Notes under the pieces: model-generated | The model's database searches: none | Seen by the model: the letters and a program-made list of their open reading frames with translations, nothing else | What the model was told of the DNA's origin: nothing | Position numbers and translations under genes: made by a program | From: Prorocentrum cordatum | Taxonomy: Eukaryota > Sar > Dinophyceae > Prorocentrales > Prorocentraceae | NCBI GenBank assembly: GCA_963575745.1 | Contig: CAUYUJ010016060.1 | Location: 502,967-566,966 of the forward strand | Reading direction: 5' to 3' | Length of the DNA stretch: 64,000 nt | Part shown: in pieces, positions 21,600 to 31,639 of the stretch | Layout: every line of letters starts with the position of its first letter | Position numbering within the stretch: position 1 is the first letter of the stretch

Positions 21600-22660
21600 C
21601 TCTCGGTATGAGGAGGAAGAGGAGGAGGAGGAGGAGGTGGAGGAGGAGGAGGAGGAGCGGGATGTTGAGAGGCATCTTCGCTGAGGCCCACGCCGTGGCC
21701 GCCCCGGGCGGCGATGGTGCTGGCATTGCTGGCACATCCGCGCGGCCCGAACGGCGATACCGGGTGGCCTCGCGAGCGGGGCGTCGCGCACGAATGAGCC
21801 GTGAGGATGAGTTGGGGGAAGAGGAGGAGGAAGAAGAGGAGGAGGAGGAGGAGGAGGAGGAGGAGGGTGAGGAGGGGGAGGAGGAGGAGGAGGGGGAGGA
21901 TGAGGAGGAGGAGGGGGAGGAGGCGAAGGAGGAGGAGGAGGAGGACGACGACGACGAGCAGGAGGACGAGGAGGATGACGAGCAGGATGACGAGGAGGAA
22001 GAGGAGGAGGAAGAGGATCGGGTCGGATCGGATCGGGTGTCCGCGAGAGCTCCACCGTGTAGAGACAGCCCGGGGGGGGTGAAGCAACTTGTGCTCCAGA
22101 CCAGGAGGAGGACGAGGAAGAAGAGGAGGAGGAGCAGGAGGAGGAGGAGGAATAACAGGATCAGGAGCAGGAGCAGGAACAGGGGAACAGGACAAGGAGC
22201 AGGAGGAGGATGAGGAGGAGGAGGAGGAGGAGAAGTAGGAGGAGGAGTCGGGGGAGGGAGAGGAGCAGTTGGAGGGGGAGGAGGAGGAGGTGGAGGAGGA
22301 GGAGGAGGAGGAGGAAGAGGACGCGGAGGAGGAGGAGGAGGAGGGATGAGTGAGGAGGAGGAGGAGGATGAAGAGGAGGAGGAGGCAGGAGGAGGGAGGA
22401 GGGAGGAGGAGGAGGAGCTGGAGGAGGAGGAGGAGGACGAGAGGAGGAGAGAGGAGGGAGGAGGAGGAGAGGGAGGAGGAAGAGGGGAAGAGGAGGACGG
22501 AGAATAGGTAGAAGGAGCAGGAGGAGGAGGAAGGAGGAGGGAGGATGAGGACGGAGGAGCAGGAGGAGGAGGAGGAGGAGGAGGAGGAGGAGGAGGAGGG
22601 AGGAGGAGGAGGGAGGAGGAGGACGGAGGAGGAGGAGGAGGAGGAATAGGAGGAGGAAGG
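21600..22660 (+). repeat. One-kilobase GGA/GAG purine tract
   Basis: Strongly strand-asymmetric purine sequence of GGA, GAG and GAC triplets, broken by non-repetitive DNA at about 21660-21800 and 22020-22100. The very long Ser/Pro open frames on the - strand and Glu/Arg frames on + are artefacts. Long mirror-symmetric purine runs can adopt triplex (H-DNA) forms. Confidence 0.95.
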
Positions 22661-22683
22661 ATGACGAGGATGATGCTGATGCT

Positions 22684-22714
<31 letters not shown>

Positions 22715-22722
22715 ATGACGGC

Positions 22723-22774
<52 letters not shown>

Positions 22775-22850
22775 CTGATGATGCTGATGATGTTGATGCT
22801 GATGCTGATGCTGATGGTGATGGTGATGGTCATGATGATGATGCTGATGA
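22661..22850 (+). repeat. ATG/GAT trinucleotide microsatellite
   Basis: (GAT)n with GCT and GGT variants, directly following the purine tract. Gives poly-Met, poly-Asp or poly-His/Ile frames depending on strand and frame. Confidence 0.95.
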
Positions 22851-23204
22851 GGAGGAGGAGGAGAAGGAGGAGGCGGAGGGGAGAGGGGGAGATTGTGGAT
22901 AACCAGAAGTGAGTTAAGATAACGGTAGTTGACCTTCGGGGGGGGTCCTTGTCGCCACGGCAAAACGCATCTCGGACAATTCGTGCGCCTGAACCCTTGG
23001 GGGAGACAGGGAACCGATTGTGTGTTACCGTTGTCTCACCTCTTCTAGCTCCGAGAGGAGGAGTAGGAGGCGTGGGCATAGGGACTGACCCGCGGGCTCG
23101 TCTGGAGTCTTGTGCGTGGCGCAGCTTGTTGCGGAGGCTACTGCCCACCCAGTGGGCACCCACTGGTGCAACGGACCATTTGATTCATTGGCTTACGCTA
23201 CACC

Positions 23205-24440
23205 GCCGACCCCTTGGGGCGGCAGCAATCGTCCCCCGCGTGGCCTGTCCAGACAGCCTGTGAGGCCCCTCTAGTTACGTTTTGGGGCCCTCTTAGGACC
23301 GTTCTGCCGTTCCCCCGGGCCGTTGCTATGGTTTCTGGGGCCTTCTTGGGGCGCCCGGAGGCCGTCTTGGAGCCTTTTGGAGAGTCTCTTGGGGTGCCAG
23401 AGGTCGATCTTGGAGGTTTACTGGGCCGTTGTGGGCCTCGTGGAAGCCCAAGAAGCGAATATGCTGAAAATGCACGTTTTCCTTAATTAGGGGATTGGAC
23501 GGTTTTTGCTTCTGGAGGCCTGCTTGGAGCGCCTCGTGATCGCGTTTGCAAACGTCTTGGACGCCTATGGGGCTGTCTGGAGGCAATCGTGGGCGGCTTG
23601 GACCGAATCGTCCCCCGCGTGGGCTGTCCAGCCTTTGGGAGTCCTCTTGGCTCGTTTTGGAGCCCTCTGGGGACCGTCCTGCGGCTTTCTTGGGCCGTTG
23701 CTATGGTTTCTGGAGCCTTCGTGGATCCCTCGGAAGCCGTCTTGGAGCCTTCTTGGGAGCCTCTTCGGGTGACATGGGTCGATCTTGGAGGTTCATTGGG
23801 CCGCTGTGGGCCTCGTGAAAGCCCAAGAAGCGAATGTGCTGAACATGTACGTTTTACCTAGGGAATGGGACATTTTTTTCTTCTGGAGGCCTTCTTGGAG
23901 CGCCTCTTGGTTGTGATTTCAAACGTCTTGGACACCCATGTGGCCGTCTGGCGGCGATCTCGGGCGGTTTGGACCGAAGCGTCCCCCGCGTGGGCCGTCC
24001 GGACAGCTTTGGGGGCCCCTCTTGCCCCGTTTTGGAGCCCTCTTGGGACCGTCCTGCGGCTTTCCTAAGCCGTTGCTATGGCTTCTGGGGCCTTCGTGGA
24101 TCGCCCCGACGCCGTCTTGGAGCCTTTTTGGGAGCCTCTTGGGCTGGCGAGGGTCGATCTTGGAGGTTTCTTGGGCCGTTTCGCGCTGCGTGGAAGCCGA
24201 ATGGGCGAACGTGGTGAAAATGTACGTTTTCCCTGGGTAATGGGACGATTTGTGCTTCTGGAGGGCCTCTTTGGGGCTCCTCGTAATATCGTTTCAAACG
24301 TCTTGGGGACTTATGGATCCGTGTGGAGGCAATGTTCGGCGTTTTTGGGGCGATCTTTCGTCGATTCATAGCTCTCTTGGACCGTTCCGGCAACCTTTGG
24401 AACCTTTTTTGCCCGTTTTGGAGCAAGTGTGCGGATGATG
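23205..24440 (+). repeat. 375-bp tandem array of core plus phased CTTGG arm
   Basis: The anchor GSTGAAMATGYACGTTTT lies at 23463, 23838 and 24213, exactly 375 bases apart. A second anchor, CGTCCCCCGCGTGG, recurs at about 23231, 23607 and 23980. Each unit carries an AT-richer core and a CTTGG arm with 10-12-base spacing. About 3.2 units are present. No gene is inferred from the open frames. Confidence 0.9.
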
Positions 24441-24444
24441 GATT

Positions 24445-24482
24445 TGCCCCCCCCCCCCCCCTCCCCCTTCCCCCCCCTTCCA
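24445..24482. repeat. Poly-C run
   Basis: Long C homopolymer with CTCCCCCTT interruptions; the length may be affected by assembly error. Confidence 0.85.
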
Positions 24483-24554
24483 AACCTGCCAGACAAGGGC
24501 CTGGTCTGAGGCCCCCGGGGAAGGGGTTTGGGGAGGGGGAAGCATTTCACACGC

Positions 24555-24730
24555 CGTGACCCCAAGGGGTCGGCGGATTACCCGCGGGGTGTGTGGCACA
24601 ACCCATGGCACACCCACTTGGCCAACAATCGATTTGATCGTCCGCGGAGGGTCTGGCGAAGCCAATGGCAGACCCGGTCTGATAACGGACGGTTTGGTTG
24701 CCCGCGGGCGGGATTTGGAGCCACCTACGG
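24555..24730 (+). repeat. Degenerate repeat of about 60 bp, three units
   Basis: CCGCGGGGTGTGTGGCACAA, TCCGCGGAGGGTCTGGCGAA and CCCGCGGGCGGGATTTGG introduce three related units of about 60 bases containing CCAATGGCAGACCC-like sequence. Confidence 0.5.
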
Positions 24731-25379
24731 TACAATATGTTGCAGCATGGTTTCTTTGTGGGGTGACATGAAAAGCATGTCGCTCTAAACCACCTGCGCT
24801 CAGAGGGCTGTTGGGTTCATGTGCCCTCCCATGCCCATACGTGTGTGCGCATCTGCCTTTTCTTACATGCATTTGCTTGAGTGGTTTCTTCAACGTTGTG
24901 TTCTGGCCGTTGACGTTTCGTGCTTGTCTTGTGTGGCCTGCATGTGAATGCCTGCCTTTGCGTATTCGTCTGCAATTGCCGTTGTTTCCGGGGATGCTAG
25001 TGGTTCCGTTTGATTGCATTTGCGCTGATCGCATTTGTTTCGTCATTTGTACGGGCCGTTGCTTGTCATAGCGTGCGGTTTCGTAAGTGTCCTTGCTTGA
25101 GCTTGCTTGCTGCCCTTTGCCTTTGCTCGATTGCCTGCCACCGGGTGACTTTGCTTAGCGGTGCATGCCTATGTCCGCCGGTCGGTAATGCACATTTTGC
25201 GAGCTTAGGTTTGTCGACTTTTGCTTGTTCCTATGCTGGCTTGCCAATGCATGTCATTGTTTGTCTTTCCTGGAGGTTGTAGTGTTGCGTCAAGGTCATG
25301 CGTAGGGCCGTGCCTCCCCATCTCATCCGCAGCACCTTTTTTTCTCGAGCGGCTTTTGGTCAAGACGAGTCTCCGCTTC
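24731..25379. other. T-rich region upstream of the DUF4116 gene
   Basis: Relatively T-rich + strand with many TTTGC/TTGCTTG words, unlike the surrounding GC-rich DNA. No exon recognised. Any first exon, promoter or intron of the downstream gene would have to lie here; no TATA-like element can be supported. A weak spliced-leader-like motif ends at 25364. Confidence 0.4.
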
Positions 25380-26065
25380 CAGCCTTGCCTTCGCCACGAC
25401 GGAGCCTGGGAAGCAGCGGTCGCCTGAGGCATGGCTGCAGGTCTTCCTGTCGGAGAAGGCCTGCGTGCCCGAGAGTGCGAATCAGCTCCACAGGTTTATC
25501 GCCAACCGTGGCGGCCGGGTGTCGTACTCCGAGGCCAGGGCCGCCTGGCAGAGCGCGAGAGGCCCCGCGCCCTCGCCAGCAGGCCAGCCAGAGGCTGCCG
25601 GCCCTGAGCCCGCAGCGGCCGATTCGAGCGCGGCCTTTCGGCCAGACAGGGCGGCGACGAAGCCACACGCTGTGCCAGCTCGGGCGATGGCGCCGCCACA
25701 CGGGAGGGCGGGGAAGGACTTGTGGCTGCACCAAGTGCAGACGGCGTTGCCTGGGGACGTAGACGCCCTCTTCCAGCGGCTGCCTGAAGCTGCGAGGGCC
25801 GATGTCGAGGTTGTGAAGGCGGCCGTCCTGCGATCTGCTCGGTGCTTGGGTTATGCCTCGCTTGAGCTTCGAGCGGACGCCGGCTTCATGATTGGCATGG
25901 TCGCGCAGAGCGGCATCAGGTTGCAGTTTGCATCCGAGACCCTCCGTGGCAACCGGGATGTTGTGTTGAAGGCTGTGAAGCAGCATGGTGCGGCCTTGCA
26001 GTACGCCTCCGAGCTATTGAGGGGTGATCGGGAGGTTGTGCTGGCTGCGCTGGCTGCCTACAAGG
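25380..26065 (+). CDS. DUF4116-repeat protein, upstream exon (5' end uncertain)
   Basis: The reading frame is open from 25306 and encodes EAWLQVFLSEKACVPESANQ near 25420, a Ser/Ala/Pro-rich linker, then about three DUF4116-type repeats from about 25795: SLELRADAGFM, ETLRGNRDVVLKAVKQHG, and ELLRGDREVVLAALAAYK. DUF4116 repeats occur in many protist proteins; their function is unknown. There is no in-frame ATG before 25687, so the start probably lies in an upstream exon; acceptor candidates include the AG at 25364 and the CAG ending at 25440. Reading on past 26065 leaves the repeat pattern and runs into CTTGG-type repeat DNA before a stop at 26218. A donor GC at 26066 with an acceptor AG at 27719 would join to the downstream exon in frame. 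Confidence 0.7.
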
Positions 26066-26510
26066 GCGATCCCCACACGCACCCCTTCCGTTGGGCAGCT
26101 GGCTGTTCAAGAGGCTTCGCGTTCGCTGCCGCCCACCAACACGTCTCAAGAGGCCTTTGGGGAACCCCTCGGGCCATCTTGGGGCTATCTTGGGAGCTCT
26201 TCGGGATTGGCGAACTATGAAACAATGAGGTACCATGCCGTCTTTCTCTCAAACCAATGCAAGGCAACCTGAAACGTTGCAACGCACATTAAAGCAACGC
26301 AACGTGGTGCAATCAATACCAATGAATTGAAAGCAAAGCGAATCAAACCAATGACCGCACCGAAGTGGAGATGCTCCTGAGGCAAGAAGTGCAGTGCGCA
26401 TGTATTTGCCGGCGTGGACCGCAAGCCGTGAGTCTGTGCATTCAAGCTGTGCGATCTGCGTGGTGCAATCTGCGTGCTGCAGCCTACACCTGTGCCGTTT
26501 TTTATACATG

Positions 26511-26786
26511 CTCCGCGTGCGGACCATGTATAAAAATTGCAGGCATTCAGTATTAAAAACAACGATGAATTCATGCATACATTCACACATAAAAATAATC
26601 ATGTATTAAAAATCGTATTTTTTGAAAACTACGTATAAAAAAACTGTTCCGCGTGCGGATCATGAATCAAACATACAGGGATTCAGTATAAAAAACCAAC
26701 GATGAGTTCATGCATGCATTTATTCATAAATTAATCATTTATTAAAAATCATACGTTTTTGAAAATCCCATGTAAAAAACAAACTG
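26511..26786 (+). repeat. AT-rich 136-bp tandem duplication
   Basis: Unit 1 (26511-26646) and unit 2 (26647-26786) both begin YTCCGCGTGCGG, contain GGCATTCAGTA or GGGATTCAGTA, an ACGATGARTTCATGCAT block and TTATTAAAAATC or GTATTAAAAATC, and end AAACTG. They are conspicuous for AT content in this GC-rich window. Confidence 0.9.
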
Positions 26787-26906
26787 CCCTGTGTCTTGTG
26801 CAGCGTATGTGTGGCAACCTTGCGGTAAAAGGACGCGTCGGCGCCCGAGGGGCCCCACACGGGCGGCCGCGGGCGGCGTCCCTGCGAGCACCACAGCATT
26901 GCGCAG

Positions 26907-27068
26907 GAGGGGAAAAAACACAGACACAATGAATCGTCGACTCCCAGGAAAATATAGGAAAATATTGGAAGTGGGGGGGGAAGATGACCCCCCCCCCCAA
27001 ATATAGGGGAACTATGGGGAATCCTTTTTATTTGTGTGGATTCATTTGTGTGTCCCAGGGTCCCTTCA
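26907..27068. mobile_element. Foldback element family 3, copy 2
   Basis: Begins GAGGGGAAAAAACACAGACA and ends CCCAGGGTCCCTTCA. Same order of blocks as the copies at 21013 and 57457. Its centre has a G-run facing a C-run (GTGGGGGGGGAAG, then ACCCCCCCCCCC), so it can fold into a long hairpin. Preceded by CAG. Confidence 0.85.
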
Positions 27069-27354
27069 AACTGGGGGGGGGTACGCGGCAGGCGTTGGTG
27101 TCCAATAGTCCATGTCACCACCGTTGTCGTTGTTGAGGCGATACTGTGTTCCATGAAGATTGGTGAGATGTGGTGGTAAAGATGACTCCCATTGAGCATT
27201 GTAGGATTCCGTGTGTCGAAGACGCCTACAGCGAATCACCGCCGCCCCCTGCCTTGTTGGGAATCGCCTTTGTGGCCAAACGTTCGGCGCGAGCTTGGCC
27301 AAGCCATCGGACAAGGAGGAGGAGAAGGAGGAGGAGGAGGAGGACTTTCAGGCA

Positions 27355-27660
27355 CTCTTGGGCCCCCTGGAAGCTTCCTGGGGGCATCTTGGAGGCCTGC
27401 TGGGTGCATCCTTTGGGCCTATTCGGGGCATTTTGGTTTTTTGCGCCCTTAGCCGTCTTATGGCGTTCCTGGCCAGTCTGACGCCGTCGGAATTTGTCTT
27501 GGGGGCCTGTATGAACCGACTCGGGGCCCTCTTGGTGCGCTTCAGGGCCGTCTGAGAAGCCACCTTGGAAGGCGTCTTGGGCGTCTAGGAGGCCTCCTTA
27601 GGTTTCCAAGAGGCCCAATCTTACTCCTTGGCGCGTCTTGGGCGTCTTGCGCCGTCTTGA
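27355..27660 (+). repeat. Helically phased CTTGG array inside the putative intron
   Basis: Units such as CTTGGGCCCC, CTTGGAGGCC and CTTGGGCGTC at about 10-12 bases, less regular than the blocks at 31 kb and 60 kb. Confidence 0.6.
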
Positions 27661-27719
27661 GGCCCTTCGGCGTTCCCGTCCACCACCGTCATGCTCTGTT
27701 CGTCCCCGTGATGGCCCAG

Positions 27720-28351
27720 ATCTGACACACTCCTGGCACGCTGGGCCGGCGAGTTTGCGATCCGACAAGAACGTGGCTCTTGCGGCCTTGGAGCAGGAGT
27801 CGGTGATCCTTTCCAGCTCGTGGTTCCCGACAGATCTGCGAGAGGATCGCGATTTCATGGTCCGCTTGATCAGCCAGAACAGCAGTTGGTTGCTGCAAGC
27901 ATCTGCTGAGATCAGGTCTGACAAAGAAATCGTCCTCATGGCTGTTCGGCGTGATCCGTTCATCTTGCGATGCGTCGGGGCAGAATTGCGGGATGACTAT
28001 GATGTGGTTCTGGCCGCGATGAGAAAACACCGCGACGCTTTTCGGTACGCTGGTCCGTCACTGAGGGACCAGGAGGAAGATTTGGTCCGCATGTGTGACG
28101 CGAAAGTCATCCTGTCCCTGCATGCATGCGCTTCCACTGAAGCCCTGACGACGGTGAAGGCAACCACCATGGGTGGCTCAGAAGTCGTTTCCGTGTCTCT
28201 GGCGCCGCGTGATTCCGCCTCCGCCCTCGTTCTGGCCCTGCAGAGCGACCTGCCGCCCTGCAGCCAGGCCGCAGACTTCGTGCTGCCCAGCGGCAGACTC
28301 CTGAGCGACGTGCTGGACACGGCCACCGTGGCGGAGGCCCTGGGCGCCTGA
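27720..28351 (+). CDS. DUF4116-repeat protein, downstream exon with C-terminal domain
   Basis: Continues the DUF4116 pattern: SLRSDKNVALAALEQ, DLREDRDFMVRLISQNS, EIRSDKEIVLMAVRRD, ELRDDYDVVLAAMRKH and SLRDQEEDLVRMC, about 19-22 residues apart. After residue VILSLHACAS the repeats stop and a region of about 70 residues follows, with alternating hydrophobic strands (VVSVSLAPRDSASALVLALQ) and ending VAEALGA before the TGA at 28349. That tail resembles the small beta-grasp-like segment often attached to DUF4116 proteins in dinoflagellates, from memory; its role is unknown. The exon is intact without frameshift, so this is the best candidate for an expressed host gene here. Confidence 0.75.
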
Positions 28352-29484
28352 GCAGGGTCGAGGCCGACAGCCCGGGGCATCGCCGGCGAGGTTCCGTGGG
28401 CGTGGCGGCGCGGCGGGCTGCAGCGAGCCGCGGCGGCGCCGAGCGCGGAGGCTCCCTCGTCGCAGCGCCGATGCGCCGCCGTGCACGGGGTGGAGCGTCG
28501 TCGGCACCCGCGCCGTCGGTCTCAACGTCAAATGTGGGCGGAGTCTTCGATCTCTCCCTTTCATTGGCCTCGTCGTCCCAGTCGTCGTCGTCGTCGTCGT
28601 CGTCGTCGTCCTTGTTCTTCTCTTCGTCAACGTCGTCTGCAGCGACTGTCACCTCCTTGCCCTCGTTCCTCTGTCTCTGCCCCTCTCCTCTTCCTCGCCC
28701 TCCTCCGTCCCTTCCGCCTCCTCCTGCTCCTCCTTCCCCTCCGCTTGCTCTTCCTCCTCCCTCCCGTCTGCTCCCCCTTCCGCGCCCCCCTCGTCGTCGC
28801 CAGCGTCTTCCTCCAGTCCTCCGCTGCCTCCTCCTCCGCCCGTCCCTCCCCCTCTCCTGCTCCTCCCCCTCCCCCTGACCCTTCCTTCCCCCCTCCTTCC
28901 TGCCCCTGAGGGGTCCGCCCGCCCCGGGGAGCTCGCCCGCCCGGCCCCCGCCCCCCCCCCCCCCCGTTCCGCCTCTGCGAGGTGGCCACTGGCGGCCGCG
29001 GAGGCGCCCCGCCACCGGCCCCGCTCCGACGGAGGAGGGGAGCGGAGCCCAGGCCTCCCGACTTGGGGTCCCCGTGGACGGGGGGTCGGAGGATGGCGCC
29101 GCATCGCCGGGGCATCGCCGCTGCGGCACGACGAGGGGCACCATGCTTTCCACGCCGACGTCGTCTTTCATCTCGATTGCATGCGCAGGCCTGGCAACGA
29201 TGTCTGCAAAGTCGCGCAGTGCGTTCATAACAAATCTCCAGCGTTATGCGTCGGCTTTGGTTTGTCGGGCAGTGACAAGTTCAGTACGCACTGTGTTAGA
29301 CAGGGTATGGCTCTTTTCTGCACCCATCGTACCAACCCACGGTCCCTTGCCTGAGTTGTGTTTTTGATTTGTTAAAAAAACCAGGCCCTGACAGAACTTG
29401 TCTTACCATGCAAGCTTGGTTTGTGATGAGGGAGAAAAGGGGGAAACGGCAGCACGTAATCATGAATCATGGCCGTACGTTAGG
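28352..29484. other. GC-rich downstream region, no gene recognised
   Basis: Contains a GTC microsatellite at about 28575-28612, CCT-rich sequence at about 28680-28960 and a C-run near 28948. No polyadenylation signal can be supported. Confidence 0.5.
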
Positions 29485-29636
29485 TTCGCGTCGTGTCACG
29501 ACTGGCGGCGACCGCGCCGATCGCATTCATTGTTGATCGCCACAAGGCGACTCAGAATCGGTCGATGTTGAATGATCTGACGTTTCGGAAACGGCCGATC
29601 GTTCAAGGTTGAACGATGCCCGCGGTGACAGGAACT
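29485..29636 (+). repeat. Shortened copy of the 325-bp repeat family
   Basis: Shares TTCGCGTCGTGTC at its start and ACGTTTCGGAAACGGCCGAT, then CGTTCAAGG, near its end with the copies at 40139 and 40631, but lacks much of the middle. Confidence 0.8.
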
Positions 29637-30125
29637 GATGCCGAAGTCGTTCCGACACGAATCTGCCGTATTATTAATCTTCTTCTTTACATCGTTCATC
29701 CGTTGTTATTGTGTTGGCGTTGGCTGGGCAGGGCAGACGACTTGCTCGCTCCCTCCTTCCCGCGCCGCCGGGATCGGGCTGAGCGATGCGCGGGTCATGT
29801 CGGTGGATTCGGCTCGCCTCCTGCACGCATTGTGTCCTGACCACCAGTGCCCGTGCTCGCTTTGCGTGTTTGAACAGGATGAATTGCAAAACAAAACAGC
29901 TCTGATTAGGCCCTGTCAGAGGTTTCCCGCTTCAAGGGGATCATTGGGGGAACGCGTCCTGGAGTGGTTCCCTGTTCTCGAGCTCCTGGGGCCCTCCCAG
30001 GGGCCCCGGGACCGCCAGACAGTCACGGAGCATGAAAAGCCAAGTCCAGAACCCGCTTCCCTCAGGACCCGTTTCTTTCATTCTTCCATTCGAAGGACAA
30101 TACATGCATAAACATAATTCCTCTG
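29637..30125. other. Unassigned stretch
   Basis: No gene or repeat recognised; open frames occur on both strands. Confidence 0.4.
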
Positions 30126-30250
30126 AGGTCCGCGCGGATTTTTCGGATCGGCGCTGGGCCCCCCTGGCGGCGCATCCGGCGCAGCCCTTGGCGCGCTCCG
30201 CGCGCCAGGGAGGGGGGTCCCGCGCCGATCCAAGAAACCTGCGCGGACTT
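30126..30250. mobile_element. Element family 6, copy 1 (AGGTCCGCGCGG ends)
   Basis: Begins AGGTCCGCGCGGATTTTTC and ends CTGCGCGGACTTT, imperfect inverted repeats. The interior has a second inverted pair, CGGATCGGCGCTGGG against GCGCCGATCC. Related to the 100-bp element at 62536. No coding capacity. Confidence 0.75.
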
Positions 30251-30419
30251 TAGTTCCCCTGTTCATGGTAGAGGTTTATCCAAGACGCCTACGGCGAATC
30301 ACCGCCGCCCCCTGCCTTTTTGGAAGCGCCTGCGTGGCCGAAAGTTCGGTTTGAGCTTGGCCGAGCTATCGGGCCACGCGTTCCCCAAGTGTGTTTCGAA
30401 AGCCTTCGGGGAACACGGA

Positions 30420-31440
30420 GTCGGGCGAGCTATCGGACCAGGTGGTTTCCGAGCTTTCGGGCCTCTTGGAGGACGTCTTGGAGGGGTCTTGTGCCGTCTT
30501 GGAGGCCTCTGGCGGGCCTTTTGGGCAGTCTAAGGTCATCTTCAGGTCATCTGGGGCCGTCTTGGGTGCATCTTGGGGCCATCTTCGCCGTCTTGGGCTG
30601 CCTTGCTTGGAGGCATCTTGGGCGCCTCTTGGGCCACCTTCGGCTCTCTTGGGGATATTTCTGCCGTCTTGGATGCCATCTTGGTCGTCTTGGAGGTCAC
30701 CTTGGCAGTCTTGAGGTATCTTTGCTTGGGCCGTCTGAGGCCTATGGGACTAGTTTGGGGACTCCTTGGGCCGTCTTAGGCGGTCGGAACGCCAAAACCG
30801 AGGAAAAACACGAATCCTTGAGTTTGGCTCCCTCGGGCCTTCCTGGAGCACCTCTGGGACTCCTCTGGGCCAATCTTGGAATCTCTCGGGCCCATCTTGG
30901 GCCATCTTGGCCGTCTTAGAGCCCATCTTGGCCGTCTTGAAGCTCATCTTGATAGTGTTGGAAGCATCTTGGAGGCCATCTTGGCCGTCTTGGAGACCGT
31001 CTTGGGCGTCCTGGAGGCCTCTGGAGCCGTCTTGGTGCCCCCTCGGGGCCGTCCTGGGGGCCTCTTGGGCCGTCATAGGGCCATCTTGGAGGCCTCTTGG
31101 GCGCTCTGGGGGCGATCTTTCGGGCTCCTTGGGCCGTCGTGAGCCGTCGGAGCTCGAAAAGAACAAAAGGCCAACATCCTGTACAAACCGAAGGAAAACA
31201 TTGATTTTGACCTCTTCGGGCTCTCGTGGAAGACCTCTTGGAGGCCTCTTGGGCCGTCTTGGAGGCCTCTTGGAGGCCTCTGGGGCCGTCTTGGGCCGTG
31301 AGATGTTTATCGTGCGACTTGGGAGGCATCTTGGAGTATCCTGGGCGGTCTTGGAGGCCATCTTGGACCGTCTTGGACAACCTGGAGGCCATCGTGGCCA
31401 TCTTGGAAGCCATCTTGGAGCCATCTGGAGCAGGACGACT
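30420..31440 (+). repeat. Helically phased CTTGG array, block D
   Basis: The clearest example. In the run 31021-31137 the unit lengths read 10, 11, 11, 11, 10, 11, 11, 10, 11, 11, 10 (mean 10.6). Typical units are CTTGGGCCGT and CTTGGAGGCCT. Non-periodic cores rich in GAAAAACACGAA or GAAAACATTGATTTTGAC interrupt at about 30785-30835 and 31145-31225. Confidence 0.85.
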
Positions 31441-31639
31441 TTTGGAACCACGCTTTCTGGGCCATTCTGGAACCCCGGCGGGCGGGGGCGAAACCCCAGG
31501 GGGAGTTCTTTTGAAAAAAGAACCAAAACCAAAAGCGAAAGGATTCAGCACGCCGGGCACTTCGGTGATGAATCAACAGGGGGCGACGGATCTAATGGCA
31601 TTGGGCCCATTCCGCCACTGTACCTAGGTTGTGAGCTGG

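Larger units (their letters stand above)
26066..27719 (+). other. Putative GC-AG intron of the DUF4116 gene, filled with repeats
   Basis: Inferred from reading-frame continuity. The upstream exon ends in phase 1 after AAG G, and ATCTGACACAC follows the acceptor CCCAG, giving Asp-Leu-Thr-His in the correct frame. Sequence before the acceptor is pyrimidine-rich. Within it are a CTTGG fragment (26150-26215), a 136-bp AT-rich tandem duplication, foldback element family 3 copy 2, a GGA tract (27315-27345) and a phased CTTGG array (27355-27660). Without transcript data the exact ends are uncertain. Confidence 0.45.

Noticed and set aside
21559-23163. 534-residue Ser/Pro/Ile-rich open frame on the - strand
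   Set aside because: Entirely the reverse strand of GGA and GAT microsatellites.
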